DNA of 64,000 nt from DASQEH01 sp038239485 (GTDB lineage: Bacteria > Actinomycetota > Actinomycetes > Propionibacteriales > Nocardioidaceae). Shown here one piece after another: positions 46,153 to 55,080 of this stretch. The notes beneath the pieces are model-generated. The model did no database searches. It was given only the letters and a program-made list of their open reading frames with translations, and was not told the DNA's origin. The stretch covers positions 16,955 through 80,954 of the forward strand of contig JBBSET010000008.1 in NCBI GenBank assembly GCA_038239485.1, read 5' to 3'. Position 1 is the stretch's first letter; the number at the start of each line of letters is the position of its first letter. Both the position numbers and the translations under genes were made by a program.

Positions 46153-46165
46153 CGATACTGTATCG
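46153..46165. promoter_or_regulatory. 13-bp palindrome upstream of the GT4 gene
   Basis: CGATAC-T-GTATCG, perfect 6-bp arms, 57 nt upstream of the glycosyltransferase start. It could be an operator or, on the minus strand, contain a TACAGT -10 box. Confidence 0.35.
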
Positions 46166-46393
46166 CAACCGCGCCTGATGCGAGAGCCCGTCAACCCGAC
46201 CGTGGGAACTACGCAGCGTAGCAGCTCACTACTCACCGGCTCCTTATCCTCGTGGCAACCTTACGGGTGGTACAAAAATGGATAAATGCCATATTTCCTC
46301 GACAAATCTGCGCATCACTCCGCATCGACTCGAGCCGGTGTAACACAAAGTTAGGAAGCTGTTCACACGTGAGATCCGGCTTCGACCTGCTGC

Positions 46394-46924
46394 TCAGACC
46401 AGATCGCCGGCCTCGTAGAGCGCCATGTATTCGAGCCCTGCCCGCTCGACCGCCGCTCGAGCACCGCGATCGACGATGACCGCGACGCCGACGACATCGG
46501 CGTGATGCTCGCGGAGCGCCTGCACCGCGGCCAAGACGGACTCGCCCGTCGTCGAGGTGTCCTCCACTGCCAGAACCTTCACCCCGGCGACGTCAGGACC
46601 TTCGATCCGGCGCTGAAGGCCGTGCGCTTTACCCGACTTTCGGACGACGAAAGCGTTCAGATGGCCACCATCTGCTGCGGCGGCGTGAATCATGGCGGCC
46701 GCGACTGCGTCGGCGCCCATCGTGAGCCCACCGACCGCGGCATACTGCACCCGCGCGGTGACGTCGAGCATCAGACGTCCGACGAGAGGGGCGGCCCTGC
46801 CGTCGAGCGTGATCTGACGCAGATCGACGTAGTAGTCGGCGCGCCGACCCGACGACAGAGTGACAGGCCCATGGATGAGCGCCTTAGCCCTGATCTGGGC
46901 AAGCAGGTCACCACGTTCGCTCAC
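46394..46924 (-). CDS. pyrE: Orotate phosphoribosyltransferase
   Basis: A 176-residue PRTase of pyrimidine synthesis, orotate + PRPP to OMP. Motifs: VTLSSGRRADYYVDLR, the flexible loop VVRKSGKAHG, and PRPP-binding VLAVEDTSTTGESV. The GTG start at 46924 follows a TAAGGT -10 box by 6 nt, so the mRNA is leaderless, and that -10 box shares its TAA with the stop codon of the sulfatase. A housekeeping gene inside the polysaccharide locus. Confidence 0.95.
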   Translation of the reverse strand: MSERGDLLAQIRAKALIHGPVTLSSGRRADYYVDLRQITLDGRAAPLVGRLMLDVTARVQYAAVGGLTMGADAVAAAMIHAAAADGGHLNAFVVRKSGKAHGLQRRIEGPDVAGVKVLAVEDTSTTGESVLAAVQALREHHADVVGVAVIVDRGARAAVERAGLEYMALYEAGDLV

Positions 46925-46930
46925 CTCACG

Positions 46931-46936
46931 ACCTTA
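46931..46936 (-). promoter_or_regulatory. -10 box of pyrE overlapping the sulfatase stop codon
   Basis: TAAGGT on the minus strand. Its first three bases are the TAA stop of the sulfatase gene, and it ends 6 nt before the pyrE GTG. Confidence 0.6.
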
Positions 46937-48391
46937 GCGACATGTTGCCCCGGCACATTGTCGAAGGGTCTTGACGACGCCCGCCAAGCGGCGACGCTGA
47001 GCCGCATACGCGGGGTTGGACGCCTGGTTGTCAAGCTCATACGGGTCCTTGGCCATGTCATACAGCTCGGTTTCGCCGGTCTGGTAGTGGACATACGTCC
47101 ATCTGTTGGTACGCACTCCCGAGTAGCGTGGCGTCGAGGTACGGGACGGACCGGTCTCGAGGAGCAGATTGCGACGGGTGCCGACTGACGGGCTGGCGGC
47201 TACTCCGAGCAGTGACGTGCCATCGATCACCATGCCACCGGGGTTGGCGTGAGCGGCGGCGAGAAAGGTCGGCGCGAAATCGATGTCGCCCACGATCTGG
47301 GCGCGGGTCACTCCCGCGGGAAAGCCCGGTCCGCGGATCACGAGCGGCAGCCTGATCGACTGCTCATAAGGGACTGTCTTCCCTGCATGGATCCGATGCT
47401 GGCCCATCATCCAGCCGTTGTCGGTGGTGAAGACGATGATGGTGTTGCTCAGCTCCCCGGCGCTTCGCAGTGCGTCCACGGTCGCCTTGACGGCCTCATC
47501 CACAGCCTGCAGGGACTCCAGGCGCTGCTCGTATGAATTCTTGAGCATCGACTGCATCCTGCTCGTCAACCGGCTGAGCCCCGCCACATAGGCTGGCTTG
47601 TCAGTCACGTCGGCCTCGTTGAAACTGGGGTCCTTGAGCAGAGGCGTACCGGCGAAGGTGCCGCGGAAGCGAGCCGGAACGGCTGGTGTCCCGATGGCTG
47701 GGTCGCCGGGCTCGGTCGGTAGACCGACATGCGGCGCGAAGTACGACTCCCACAGAAAGAAGGGAGCCGGCTTGGGAGCGTCCCGGGCGATGATGCGAGT
47801 CGAGATCTGAGAGACGAGATCGACCTGGTAAGGCCCGTTGTAAACGTGCGTCCCACCGTTCTCGACCAGGTGGGTCTGGTAGTAGTTGCCGCCGTCGATC
47901 TCCCCGTGCCAGTCGCTCCATCCGGGGGGAGCAGTCACCGGCGGAACCTGGCCATAGCCGTTGACGTACTTCCCAACCAGGGCGGTCGTGTATCCGGCCG
48001 CAGTCAGCGGTACGGCGAATGTGCCGGAAGGATTCATCGCACCATAGCCACCTTGAGGTGGGGTGTTCTCTAGTACCCCGTGATTGTGCGGATACTGTCC
48101 CGTCAGGATCGATGCACGAGAGGGCGCACACAGCGAGTCTGGTGTGTAGAAGTGACTGAAGGTGGTGCCGTGATTCGCCAGCAGACTTTGCACTGACGGC
48201 ATCGCCCGCAGATCGGTCGCGGACTGATCATCGGTTGTGATGAGCACGATATTGGGTCGCGTTTGAGTGCCGGCTGTGCCGGTTGCCGGTGGATTTGCTG
48301 CCAGGCCCCCACCCGCCGTGAGAGGGCTGGCGCTCACCGCACCAGTTACCAGCGCGCAGAGGGCTCCGGTGAGAAGAAGCTTGCGGGTCAT
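46934..48391 (-). CDS. Secreted formylglycine-dependent sulfatase
   Basis: A 485-residue exported hydrolase. Signal peptide about 1-32. Metal-binding NIVLITTDDQSATD (Asp54, Asp55), the modification site SLCAPSRASILTG with Cys88 to be converted to formylglycine, and VFTTDNGWMMGQH for calcium and sulfate binding. AGGAG precedes the ATG. It is divergent from the gene for the formylglycine-generating enzyme that must activate it. In this locus it probably trims sulfate from the sulfated polysaccharide or its precursors (inference). The stop codon is part of the pyrE promoter. Confidence 0.9.
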   Translation of the reverse strand: MTRKLLLTGALCALVTGAVSASPLTAGGGLAANPPATGTAGTQTRPNIVLITTDDQSATDLRAMPSVQSLLANHGTTFSHFYTPDSLCAPSRASILTGQYPHNHGVLENTPPQGGYGAMNPSGTFAVPLTAAGYTTALVGKYVNGYGQVPPVTAPPGWSDWHGEIDGGNYYQTHLVENGGTHVYNGPYQVDLVSQISTRIIARDAPKPAPFFLWESYFAPHVGLPTEPGDPAIGTPAVPARFRGTFAGTPLLKDPSFNEADVTDKPAYVAGLSRLTSRMQSMLKNSYEQRLESLQAVDEAVKATVDALRSAGELSNTIIVFTTDNGWMMGQHRIHAGKTVPYEQSIRLPLVIRGPGFPAGVTRAQIVGDIDFAPTFLAAAHANPGGMVIDGTSLLGVAASPSVGTRRNLLLETGPSRTSTPRYSGVRTNRWTYVHYQTGETELYDMAKDPYELDNQASNPAYAAQRRRLAGVVKTLRQCAGATCR

Positions 48392-48596
48392 GGGGGCTCC
48401 TACGATCGGACGGCTCGCAGACTCGCGCCGCGATGGTCTACCCTAAGCCATCGCGTAAACACTCCATGTCAACGGAGACCAGGCACCCTGGCAGCGCCCT
48501 CGAGGGATCGACTTCCTAGACTCGACTTGTTGAGTCGACTTGCGCGCCCGAGCCATGACGCACACGGCGATGACCACAACCCTTGGAGGACGCTGG

Positions 48597-49547
48597 ATGA
48601 GCGACGATGGCTGCTGTGCGCCTGCGCGATCTGCGGATCCGTCAGCCGCGGCGCATCTGCCCGAACCGGGACTCAGCAGACCTGCATCGCACAGCGACAC
48701 GATGCACTTGATCGCAGCCGGCACGTTCTCGATGGGATCGGACGATCCAGGCTCTTATCCTGACGACGGGGAGGGTCCGGTACGCCCGGTCACGGTGAAC
48801 CCCTTCATGCTCGACTCCCGATGCGTGTCGAATGCCGAATTCGCGGCGTTCGTCGCCGCCAGTGGCTTTCGCACCGACGCCGAGCGTCTCGGTTCGTCGT
48901 TCGTTTTCGCAGGGCTGCTCCCGGACGACGTCGGGCCGACTCGAGCGGTTGTCGGTGCCGAGTGGTGGCGCGAGGTCCTCGGAGCCGACTGGATGCACCC
49001 CGAGGGACCTCACTCCACACTGGACGGACGCGAGCTCGAGCCGGTCGTGCAGGTCTCCTTCAACGATGCGGTGGGCTACTGCCGATGGGCCGGGCTGAGG
49101 TTGCCGAGCGAGCCGGAGTGGGAGTTCGCCGCTCGCGGGGGGCTGGAAGGGTGCAGGTTCCCTTGGGGCAACAAGCTCCAACCCGATGGCGAACATCGCA
49201 TGAACGTCTGGCAGGGGCGGTTCCCTACTCACAACTCCCTCGCAGACGGATACCTCGGACCAGCACCCGTCGATGCCTTCCCTGCCAACGGGTACGGTCT
49301 GCACAACATGACAGGTAACGTCTGGGAGTGGACCGCCGACACGTTCGTCACTCCCTGGTCCAGCGCCGTCCCGGCGGCCCGGCCAGGCCAAGAAGTCGCT
49401 CGCCGGCAGGTCCTGAAGGGTGGATCGTACCTGTGCCACGCGTCCTATTGCTTCCGGTATCGGGTGTCCGCCCGGATGGGCAACACGCCGGACACGTCGA
49501 CAGGCAACATCGGGTTCCGCTGTGCCGCCGACCGAGCCGCCGACTGA
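48597..49547 (+). CDS. Formylglycine-generating enzyme (SUMF1/FGE)
   Basis: A 316-residue cytoplasmic oxidase that converts the sulfatase Cys to formylglycine (family knowledge). Conserved regions: AAGTFSMGSDD, QVSFNDAVGYCRWAGLRLPSE, GLHNMTGNVWEWT, and the active-site pair in LKGGSYLCHASYC (Cys280, Cys285), then GNIGFRCA. This matches the Streptomyces coelicolor enzyme in spacing. TTGGAGGA precedes the ATG at 48597. It shares a 205-nt promoter region with the sulfatase. Confidence 0.94.
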   Translation: MSDDGCCAPARSADPSAAAHLPEPGLSRPASHSDTMHLIAAGTFSMGSDDPGSYPDDGEGPVRPVTVNPFMLDSRCVSNAEFAAFVAASGFRTDAERLGSSFVFAGLLPDDVGPTRAVVGAEWWREVLGADWMHPEGPHSTLDGRELEPVVQVSFNDAVGYCRWAGLRLPSEPEWEFAARGGLEGCRFPWGNKLQPDGEHRMNVWQGRFPTHNSLADGYLGPAPVDAFPANGYGLHNMTGNVWEWTADTFVTPWSSAVPAARPGQEVARRQVLKGGSYLCHASYCFRYRVSARMGNTPDTSTGNIGFRCAADRAAD

Positions 49548-49685
49548 GCCGGGTGCTGATCGCGCCGGTGACCTGCGACGAGCCTCGGCCGGCCGATGTG
49601 GCAGCATAACGGCAACGGACTGAGTTGCGTCGTCGGCGGCACCGTCCGGCCGATCGGCATGCGACGCGGGAGGGAAACCGTACCG

Positions 49686-50882
49686 ATGAGGATCCTGCAG
49701 CTGCACAACCTTCATGAGTCCCGCGGCGGGGCTGATGATGTGCTGGATCACGACGGACACCTGCTTCGCGACGCGGGCCACGACGTCGAGGCCTACACCC
49801 TCGCCTCGGCCGCCGACATGGGCCTGTCGCCCATCCGCGCTGGCGCCAAGGCGGTCTGGAACCAGGAGGCCTGCCGGGCCCTCGAGCAGCGCATTCTCCG
49901 GTTCAAGCCTGACGTCGTCCATGTGCACACGCCCTATCCGCTGATGTCGCCGGCCGTCTTCCGGACGGCTCACCGGATGGGCGTTCCAGCCGTTGCCACC
50001 CTGCACAGCTACCGCTACTCCTGCATCGCCGCGACATGCGTGCGAGACGGCCACATCTGCGAAGACTGCGTCGGCAAGCGACTCAAGCTCTCCGGCATCC
50101 AGCATCGTTGCTATCACGACAGCCTCGGTGCCAGCGTCGCCCTGACCGCGTCACTCGTGCTGCACAGGCATATTGGCACCTTTCACCACTCGGTCTGGCG
50201 CTTCTTGGCTTTGACCGAGTTCTCCAAACGCCTGTTGGCGCGTGACGGGATTCCTGGCCACAAGATCTTGGTCAAGCCGAATTCAGTCTCCGATCCTGGA
50301 CCAAGAGACGCCGATCTGACGCAGCCGTACGTGGCTTTCGTCGGCCGCCTCATCGACGTCAAAGGCATAACCACGCTGCTCGAGGGCTGGTCGAGGTCAG
50401 ACCATGCGGGCCTACGCCTACGTATCGGCGGAGATGGCGAAATGCGCAGTGTGGTGGAGGAGTACGCGCAGAGGGATCCGTCGATCGACTACATCGGCTG
50501 GCTTTCCGAGGCCGCCGTTTTCGACTTCATGGGCGCCGCCAAGGCAGTGATCGTGCCCTCCCACTGGTACGAGGGAGGCGTCCCGTTGGTGGTCTTGCGA
50601 AGCCTCGCGGTCGGGACCCCCGTCATCGTCACGGATTTGGAGAGCATTTGTGAAAGCGTGCTTGCCGACGGCGCCGGCTACTGTTTCGGGCTGAGAGACC
50701 CAGCATCCCTTGCCGACGTCCTTACTTATGTCTCGCGCCACGATGCGGAGCTCGCGGGCAAGCGCGCCAACGCCAGGGCGTCATACGTGGCTCGGTACAC
50801 GCCACAAGCAGACCTGCAGGCGCTGGAGACCATCTACCGAGAGGCCGCCGAGAATCGGTCTCCGTCCGGGCGTGGAGCCTGA
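49686..50882 (+). CDS. GT4-family glycosyltransferase
   Basis: A 398-residue GT-B enzyme with N-terminal MRILQLHNLHESRGGADDV, a Cys-rich insert (CIAATC, HICEDC, HRC at about 115-145, possible metal site or just family feature), donor loop VAFVGRLIDVKGITTLLEGW, and PSHWYEGGVPLVVLRSLA, in which the usual Glu is kept. GGGAGGGAAA lies about 9 nt before the ATG. It is co-directional with the FGE and hydrolase genes. Expected to extend the repeat unit of the surface polysaccharide. Confidence 0.87.
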   Translation: MRILQLHNLHESRGGADDVLDHDGHLLRDAGHDVEAYTLASAADMGLSPIRAGAKAVWNQEACRALEQRILRFKPDVVHVHTPYPLMSPAVFRTAHRMGVPAVATLHSYRYSCIAATCVRDGHICEDCVGKRLKLSGIQHRCYHDSLGASVALTASLVLHRHIGTFHHSVWRFLALTEFSKRLLARDGIPGHKILVKPNSVSDPGPRDADLTQPYVAFVGRLIDVKGITTLLEGWSRSDHAGLRLRIGGDGEMRSVVEEYAQRDPSIDYIGWLSEAAVFDFMGAAKAVIVPSHWYEGGVPLVVLRSLAVGTPVIVTDLESICESVLADGAGYCFGLRDPASLADVLTYVSRHDAELAGKRANARASYVARYTPQADLQALETIYREAAENRSPSGRGA

Positions 50883-50923
50883 AGACGCTCGCAGATGGTT
50901 ACGATCGGCGGGCAGGTGCTCGG

Positions 50924-52420
50924 TTGGCAGGCTTGACGCGTCGTCGTCTGCTCAAACAGACGGCGCTCGCCGCGACAGTAGCCGCCCTCGGCACGGCATG
51001 CACGAACCCGGCGGCGCCAGGGATCTTGCAACCAGTTGCCGCCAGCAGGTCAGAGGACCTGGTGCAGCACTACGGCTTGAATGCGAGCGTCGGCTTCGGA
51101 AGCGGCATCTACAGCTACACCAGTGCGGTCATCGACTTGATCGCGGAACTCGGAGTACGAACTATTCGTACCCGGATCCTCACCGTGGAGTCCGAGGGAA
51201 CCCAGAATCTGCGGCAGTCCGTGACGACGCTCGCCAACACCTACGGCATCCGTTGGCATGCGACCTGCCTACTTCTCGAGGACATCGATGCGGACTACCA
51301 GGCCACGATGGGGGCCATCGTCAAGGAGCTCACGACACAGTACGCGCCGGCGGCACCTGGCCACGATCTGTCGAGGATCGTCGCGTCACTGGGCGGCCCC
51401 AACGAGGTCAATGCTTCACAGCTGCTCGGCGCCATAGGCACGCCTTGGTACACGGCGGCGCGAACCTTGCAGACGACGCTCTGGGAGCAGGCCCGGGTCC
51501 AGAACGCCTACTGGTCCGGGTGGACAGCAGCCGGCGGCGACCGGATCGTGATCGCCGGACCTTCCACGCGTACCAACACGACCCGCGACGAGCTGGTCGA
51601 GCTCGGAGATCTCACGTCGGTCTGCGATGCCGGGAACGCCCACATCTACCAACGTGGTGTCAGCCCCTCGACCGACCTGGACGCCACCCTCGCTGAGCTG
51701 TCCATCTGCTTCGGCGACTACCCGTGCCTGGTCACGGAGGCCGGATACAACAACTCATTGCAGACGAACGGCAGCCTCACGGTGCCGGAATGGGCATCGA
51801 ACATCTATGCCCCGCGAGCGGTCTGCGACTTCTTCAAGCGCGGAGCCGCATACTTCCGGTACGAGCTGCTCGACGACCCCGACAGCATCGACTTCACGTC
51901 GCTCGCCACTATCGACGCCACAGCAGATGACAACTCCCACTTCGGGATCGTCGCCATGACCGCCAACTCGGCGGTGGTGTCGGACAATCCGCCAGCGACC
52001 TGGCGCAAGAAGCCAGAGTTCTCCACGATGCAGAGGTGGATCGACCTCCTGTCCGATCGGGACCCCACCACGTTTCAGCCGTATGACTTCACGCCGACCC
52101 CGCTCACCTACTCCGTCACGGGCGGCTCGGCCGTTCAGCAGCTGCTCGTCCAGAAGCACGACGGCCACCACTACCTCATCCTGTGGAGGGACGTCGACGT
52201 CTATGCGCCCGACCCGCAGGTCCGAAGCGACCTCCGTGCGACGATAACTCCTCAGCTCATCGACGTGACGCTGCGCGATCAGGCCAACATTCGGATCTTC
52301 AAGCCCGCGTCGGGCGGAAGTGCCTCGACTGCAGCTCCTGTTGACCGGCTCAGGGTTTCCGCGGGCAAGACGGCCCAGGTCGACCTCGACTACGACCTTG
52401 TGGTCCTCGAGATCTGGTAA
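50924..52420 (+). CDS. Lipoprotein clan-A glycoside hydrolase-like protein
   Basis: A 498-residue exported protein. The N-terminus combines a twin-arginine-like TRRRLLK with a lipobox ALGTAC (Cys26), so it is probably a Tat-exported lipoprotein. The mature domain looks like a (beta/alpha)8 hydrolase: ASLGGPNEVN offers the acid/base Glu161 after a strand, and PCLVTEAGYN the nucleophile Glu272. A C-terminal beta domain follows. No known GH family is assigned with certainty (GH39-like is a guess). TTG start, with a second TTG 9 nt later. A role in cleaving the polysaccharide made by this locus is inferred. Confidence 0.7.
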   Translation: MAGLTRRRLLKQTALAATVAALGTACTNPAAPGILQPVAASRSEDLVQHYGLNASVGFGSGIYSYTSAVIDLIAELGVRTIRTRILTVESEGTQNLRQSVTTLANTYGIRWHATCLLLEDIDADYQATMGAIVKELTTQYAPAAPGHDLSRIVASLGGPNEVNASQLLGAIGTPWYTAARTLQTTLWEQARVQNAYWSGWTAAGGDRIVIAGPSTRTNTTRDELVELGDLTSVCDAGNAHIYQRGVSPSTDLDATLAELSICFGDYPCLVTEAGYNNSLQTNGSLTVPEWASNIYAPRAVCDFFKRGAAYFRYELLDDPDSIDFTSLATIDATADDNSHFGIVAMTANSAVVSDNPPATWRKKPEFSTMQRWIDLLSDRDPTTFQPYDFTPTPLTYSVTGGSAVQQLLVQKHDGHHYLILWRDVDVYAPDPQVRSDLRATITPQLIDVTLRDQANIRIFKPASGGSASTAAPVDRLRVSAGKTAQVDLDYDLVVLEIW

Positions 52421-52479
52421 CGCGTCGCTCGCTCACGTTGGGTATCAGTCCGAGGGCGAGCAAGGCACTCCACGCGCAG

Positions 52480-53430
52480 CTATCCCGGATATGTCGCCTC
52501 CCACTGCATGTCCCGTCCGATCGCGGCGTAGAGGGCGGCGTTGTACGGCCGGTAGTAGTCAGCCAGCCAGGCGCGCGTGTCCGGGTCGATCGGGGGACGT
52601 CGGCGCTGGTTGTACGTCCGGAGCGAGGACCGCTCGAGTGCGGGAAGGCCGAGGAAGCGCTGGACCTCGAGGAACGTGACCACCGGATCGTCGAACATGT
52701 CTTCGGCGCGCACGACCAAGACTTGTCGGCGAGGGAAGCGCTCCAGCCAGCTGGCCACGTGCTCGACATAGCGGCCGCGAGCGAGATAGGTGTGGTTGTC
52801 ATGATGTGCGGAGTAGTAATGAGGGTCAGACAGCAGACGCGACGCATCTACGGTGTCCAGCCGACTCGACTCCGCTGCTATCGCCGCCTCGAACGACTCG
52901 ATGAGTTCCGTGCCCGCGGCCACCCTGTCCCAGTAGTTCGAGTATGCCCTCGCGACAGGATCACGAAGCGAGATGATGAGCTTCACGTGAGGCAGGTCTC
53001 GCGCCACCCGGCCGGGAACGGCAGGGTGGAACATGTAGTAAGGGCTGGCTTCTCCCACCACCGTGTCAGCTCCGACTCGTCGCTGCTGGCGGTGCCGCGA
53101 GCGCGCGCTCGGGAAGTGTGATCGATACCAGCGAGCCCCTCGCCAGTAGTTGATGTCGAAGTAGTGCGGGCTCTTGAGGCCCTGCATGTGAGGGAAGGGA
53201 CGAGCTACGGCCGGATGTGACATCAGCCAGTTGATGAGCGAGCTGGTACCGGCCTTCTTGGCGCCGATGACCAGGAAGTCCGGCGCTGGCCGCCACGAGG
53301 CCGTCGCCATCCCGTAACCGCGAAAACCTGCTCTCGCAAGGTGGCGGAGGGGCCGGGGGATGGGTTGCCGGATCAAGCGCAAGTGTTCGGGCAGCTCGAT
53401 GCCGCGGACCACCTCAGCCTGCTCGTCCAT
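52480..53430 (-). CDS. Sulfotransferase 1
   Basis: A 316-residue PAPS-dependent sulfotransferase of the carbohydrate type. The 5'-phosphosulfate loop FLVIGAKKAGTSSLINWL (Lys and Thr-Ser intact) and 3'-phosphate motif ISLRDPVARAYSNYW are both present. Start chosen at 53430 because TAACGT at 53438-53443 lies 7 nt upstream as a leaderless -10 box; ATG at 53451 is the alternative. It is convergent with the glycoside hydrolase gene. Probably sulfates a sugar of the surface polysaccharide. Confidence 0.88.
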   Translation of the reverse strand: MDEQAEVVRGIELPEHLRLIRQPIPRPLRHLARAGFRGYGMATASWRPAPDFLVIGAKKAGTSSLINWLMSHPAVARPFPHMQGLKSPHYFDINYWRGARWYRSHFPSARSRHRQQRRVGADTVVGEASPYYMFHPAVPGRVARDLPHVKLIISLRDPVARAYSNYWDRVAAGTELIESFEAAIAAESSRLDTVDASRLLSDPHYYSAHHDNHTYLARGRYVEHVASWLERFPRRQVLVVRAEDMFDDPVVTFLEVQRFLGLPALERSSLRTYNQRRRPPIDPDTRAWLADYYRPYNAALYAAIGRDMQWEATYPG

Positions 53431-53437
53431 GCTGGTC

Positions 53438-53443
53438 ACGTTA
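53438..53443 (-). promoter_or_regulatory. -10 box for leaderless sulfotransferase 1
   Basis: TAACGT on the minus strand, 7 nt before the ATG at 53430. Confidence 0.5.
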
Positions 53444-53508
53444 GCGACCATGACGGAGGAGTTCCGAACCCAGGGGCATGTGCAAGCCCTCGCCCGCCAT
53501 GCAGGGGG

Positions 53509-55080
53509 CTAGAGGTGCTGCGCGCTGTCGAACCGGGGTGCGGGGCGACTGACCCCGAAAGGTGCCGACGCTCCGACCGAGCCGGGACGGACATCGTTGT
53601 ACACGACTCCGGTGATGTGTGCGCCGACCTGTTGGATCCGCTGGAGGGCGTCGCTCAGCGCACGCTGGTGCGTCTGTCCTTCTCGAACCACCAGCAGGCT
53701 CTGATCGGCGAACGGAACGAGCTCCAGCGGGTCTGCTACCTCCAGGACAGCGGCGCTGTCGAGCACGACGAGATCCGCGGACTCGGCCAGCCCGGCGATC
53801 AAGGACTGCAGCCGTGGCGAGGCCAGCAGCTCGGCCGGGTTCGGCGGCGTCGTGCCGGCCGGGAGTACCCGGAGCCCTTCGATCCCCACGTCGGCCAGGA
53901 CGCCATCCTGCACGCTGTTGCCGGCCAGCAGATCTGAGAGTCCGCTCCTGTCACCCAAACCGAAGACCGTGGCCAGGTGAGGGTCGCGCAGGTTGGTGTC
54001 GACGAGAACCACGCGCAGACCTGCCCCGGCGGCGGCGGCGGCCAAGTTGGCGGCGGTGGACGTCGTGCCCTCACCTGGCCGACCGGAGCAGACGAGGAGG
54101 ACCTTCGCGCGCGGGACGGTACTCGACTGCGGTGGGACCGCCCCGAGCAGGAACCGCACATTGGCGCCGAGCCGCCGATACGCCTCACCCCCAGGCGTGT
54201 GCTGGTCGGCGAGCCTAGTCGAAACGCGGGCATGCGGTATCCGGCCCAGAATCGGAGTATCTCCGATGGCGCCGCGCAGGCTCGACTCGTCACGGATGAC
54301 GTCGTCGAAATAGTCACGGATGTACGCCAGCGCGATGCCCAGGATCAGCCCGAACGCTGCCGCCAGAATTGCGCTGCGCAGCGGCTTGGGTGACGACGGA
54401 CCCGACGGTTGGACGGCGGGAACGACCACCTGCCCGCTGGAGTCCGTCTGTGACATCGACAGAATCTGGTTCGCGTGCTGTTGCGTCAACACGACCCGCT
54501 CGGCCACCAGACCGTCGCGCTGAGCGCTGAGCGCCGACTGCTGACTCGTGGTGGGATTGCGAGCGAGTTGGGTCGTGATCCGACCGATCTGGTTGTTCAG
54601 GCTGCTGATGGAATCCGCCAGGGACGACGCCCGCTGGCTCATCTGCTGCTGGCCGAGCGAGAGGTAGCCGTTCGCGAACCCGTTGGCAACATCGGCAGCC
54701 TTTGCCGCCGTGCTCTGCGTCGTGGCAACCGTGACGACCGCCCCACCGTTGGCGTCGAGGGTCACGGTGGTCGAGTTGATGAGATCAGTAGGGCTCTCAT
54801 CGAGCTTCAGCTGCTTGATCACGAGCTTGGCCACCTCGGTCGACGTGACCATCCGCGACTCGGTGGCGATCTGCGCGGTTGAGAGTGTGCTCACCGGGCT
54901 GCCGGCGCTCGTCGGGTTGGGAGCCAGCACAACGGTCGCCTGGGACCCATAACTGGATGGCTGCCGCATCGAGAGGGCAAGGCTCAGGGCGACGGCGAGG
55001 ATCACGACAATCGCGACGACTTTCCATCGCCGGCGTAACGCCGCGACCTGATCCCGTAGCTGGACCGTGTCAGTCTCCAC
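53509..55080 (-). CDS. Wzz/BY-kinase-like polysaccharide chain-length protein with degenerate kinase domain
   Basis: A 523-residue membrane protein. TM1 at about 20-38, a periplasmic Wzz-type domain with coiled-coil (about 145-210), TM2 near 236-254, then a cytoplasmic BY-kinase-like domain. All three nucleotide motifs deviate. Walker A reads GRPGEGTTSTAANLA (Thr339 where the catalytic Lys belongs). Walker A' reads VDTNLRDP (Asn363 replaces Asp). Walker B reads LVVLDSAAVLEV (Ser-Ala-Ala replaces Thr-Pro-Pro). The tail has no tyrosine cluster. It is therefore likely a structural co-polymerase and pseudokinase. GTG at 55080 follows CGAGGAG. Confidence 0.85.
   Translation of the reverse strand: METDTVQLRDQVAALRRRWKVVAIVVILAVALSLALSMRQPSSYGSQATVVLAPNPTSAGSPVSTLSTAQIATESRMVTSTEVAKLVIKQLKLDESPTDLINSTTVTLDANGGAVVTVATTQSTAAKAADVANGFANGYLSLGQQQMSQRASSLADSISSLNNQIGRITTQLARNPTTSQQSALSAQRDGLVAERVVLTQQHANQILSMSQTDSSGQVVVPAVQPSGPSSPKPLRSAILAAAFGLILGIALAYIRDYFDDVIRDESSLRGAIGDTPILGRIPHARVSTRLADQHTPGGEAYRRLGANVRFLLGAVPPQSSTVPRAKVLLVCSGRPGEGTTSTAANLAAAAAGAGLRVVLVDTNLRDPHLATVFGLGDRSGLSDLLAGNSVQDGVLADVGIEGLRVLPAGTTPPNPAELLASPRLQSLIAGLAESADLVVLDSAAVLEVADPLELVPFADQSLLVVREGQTHQRALSDALQRIQQVGAHITGVVYNDVRPGSVGASAPFGVSRPAPRFDSAQHL

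Noticed and set aside
53509..55080. Frameshift or sequencing error as the cause of the missing Walker Lys
   Set aside because: The frame is continuous and homologous on both sides, and two other motifs are altered independently.
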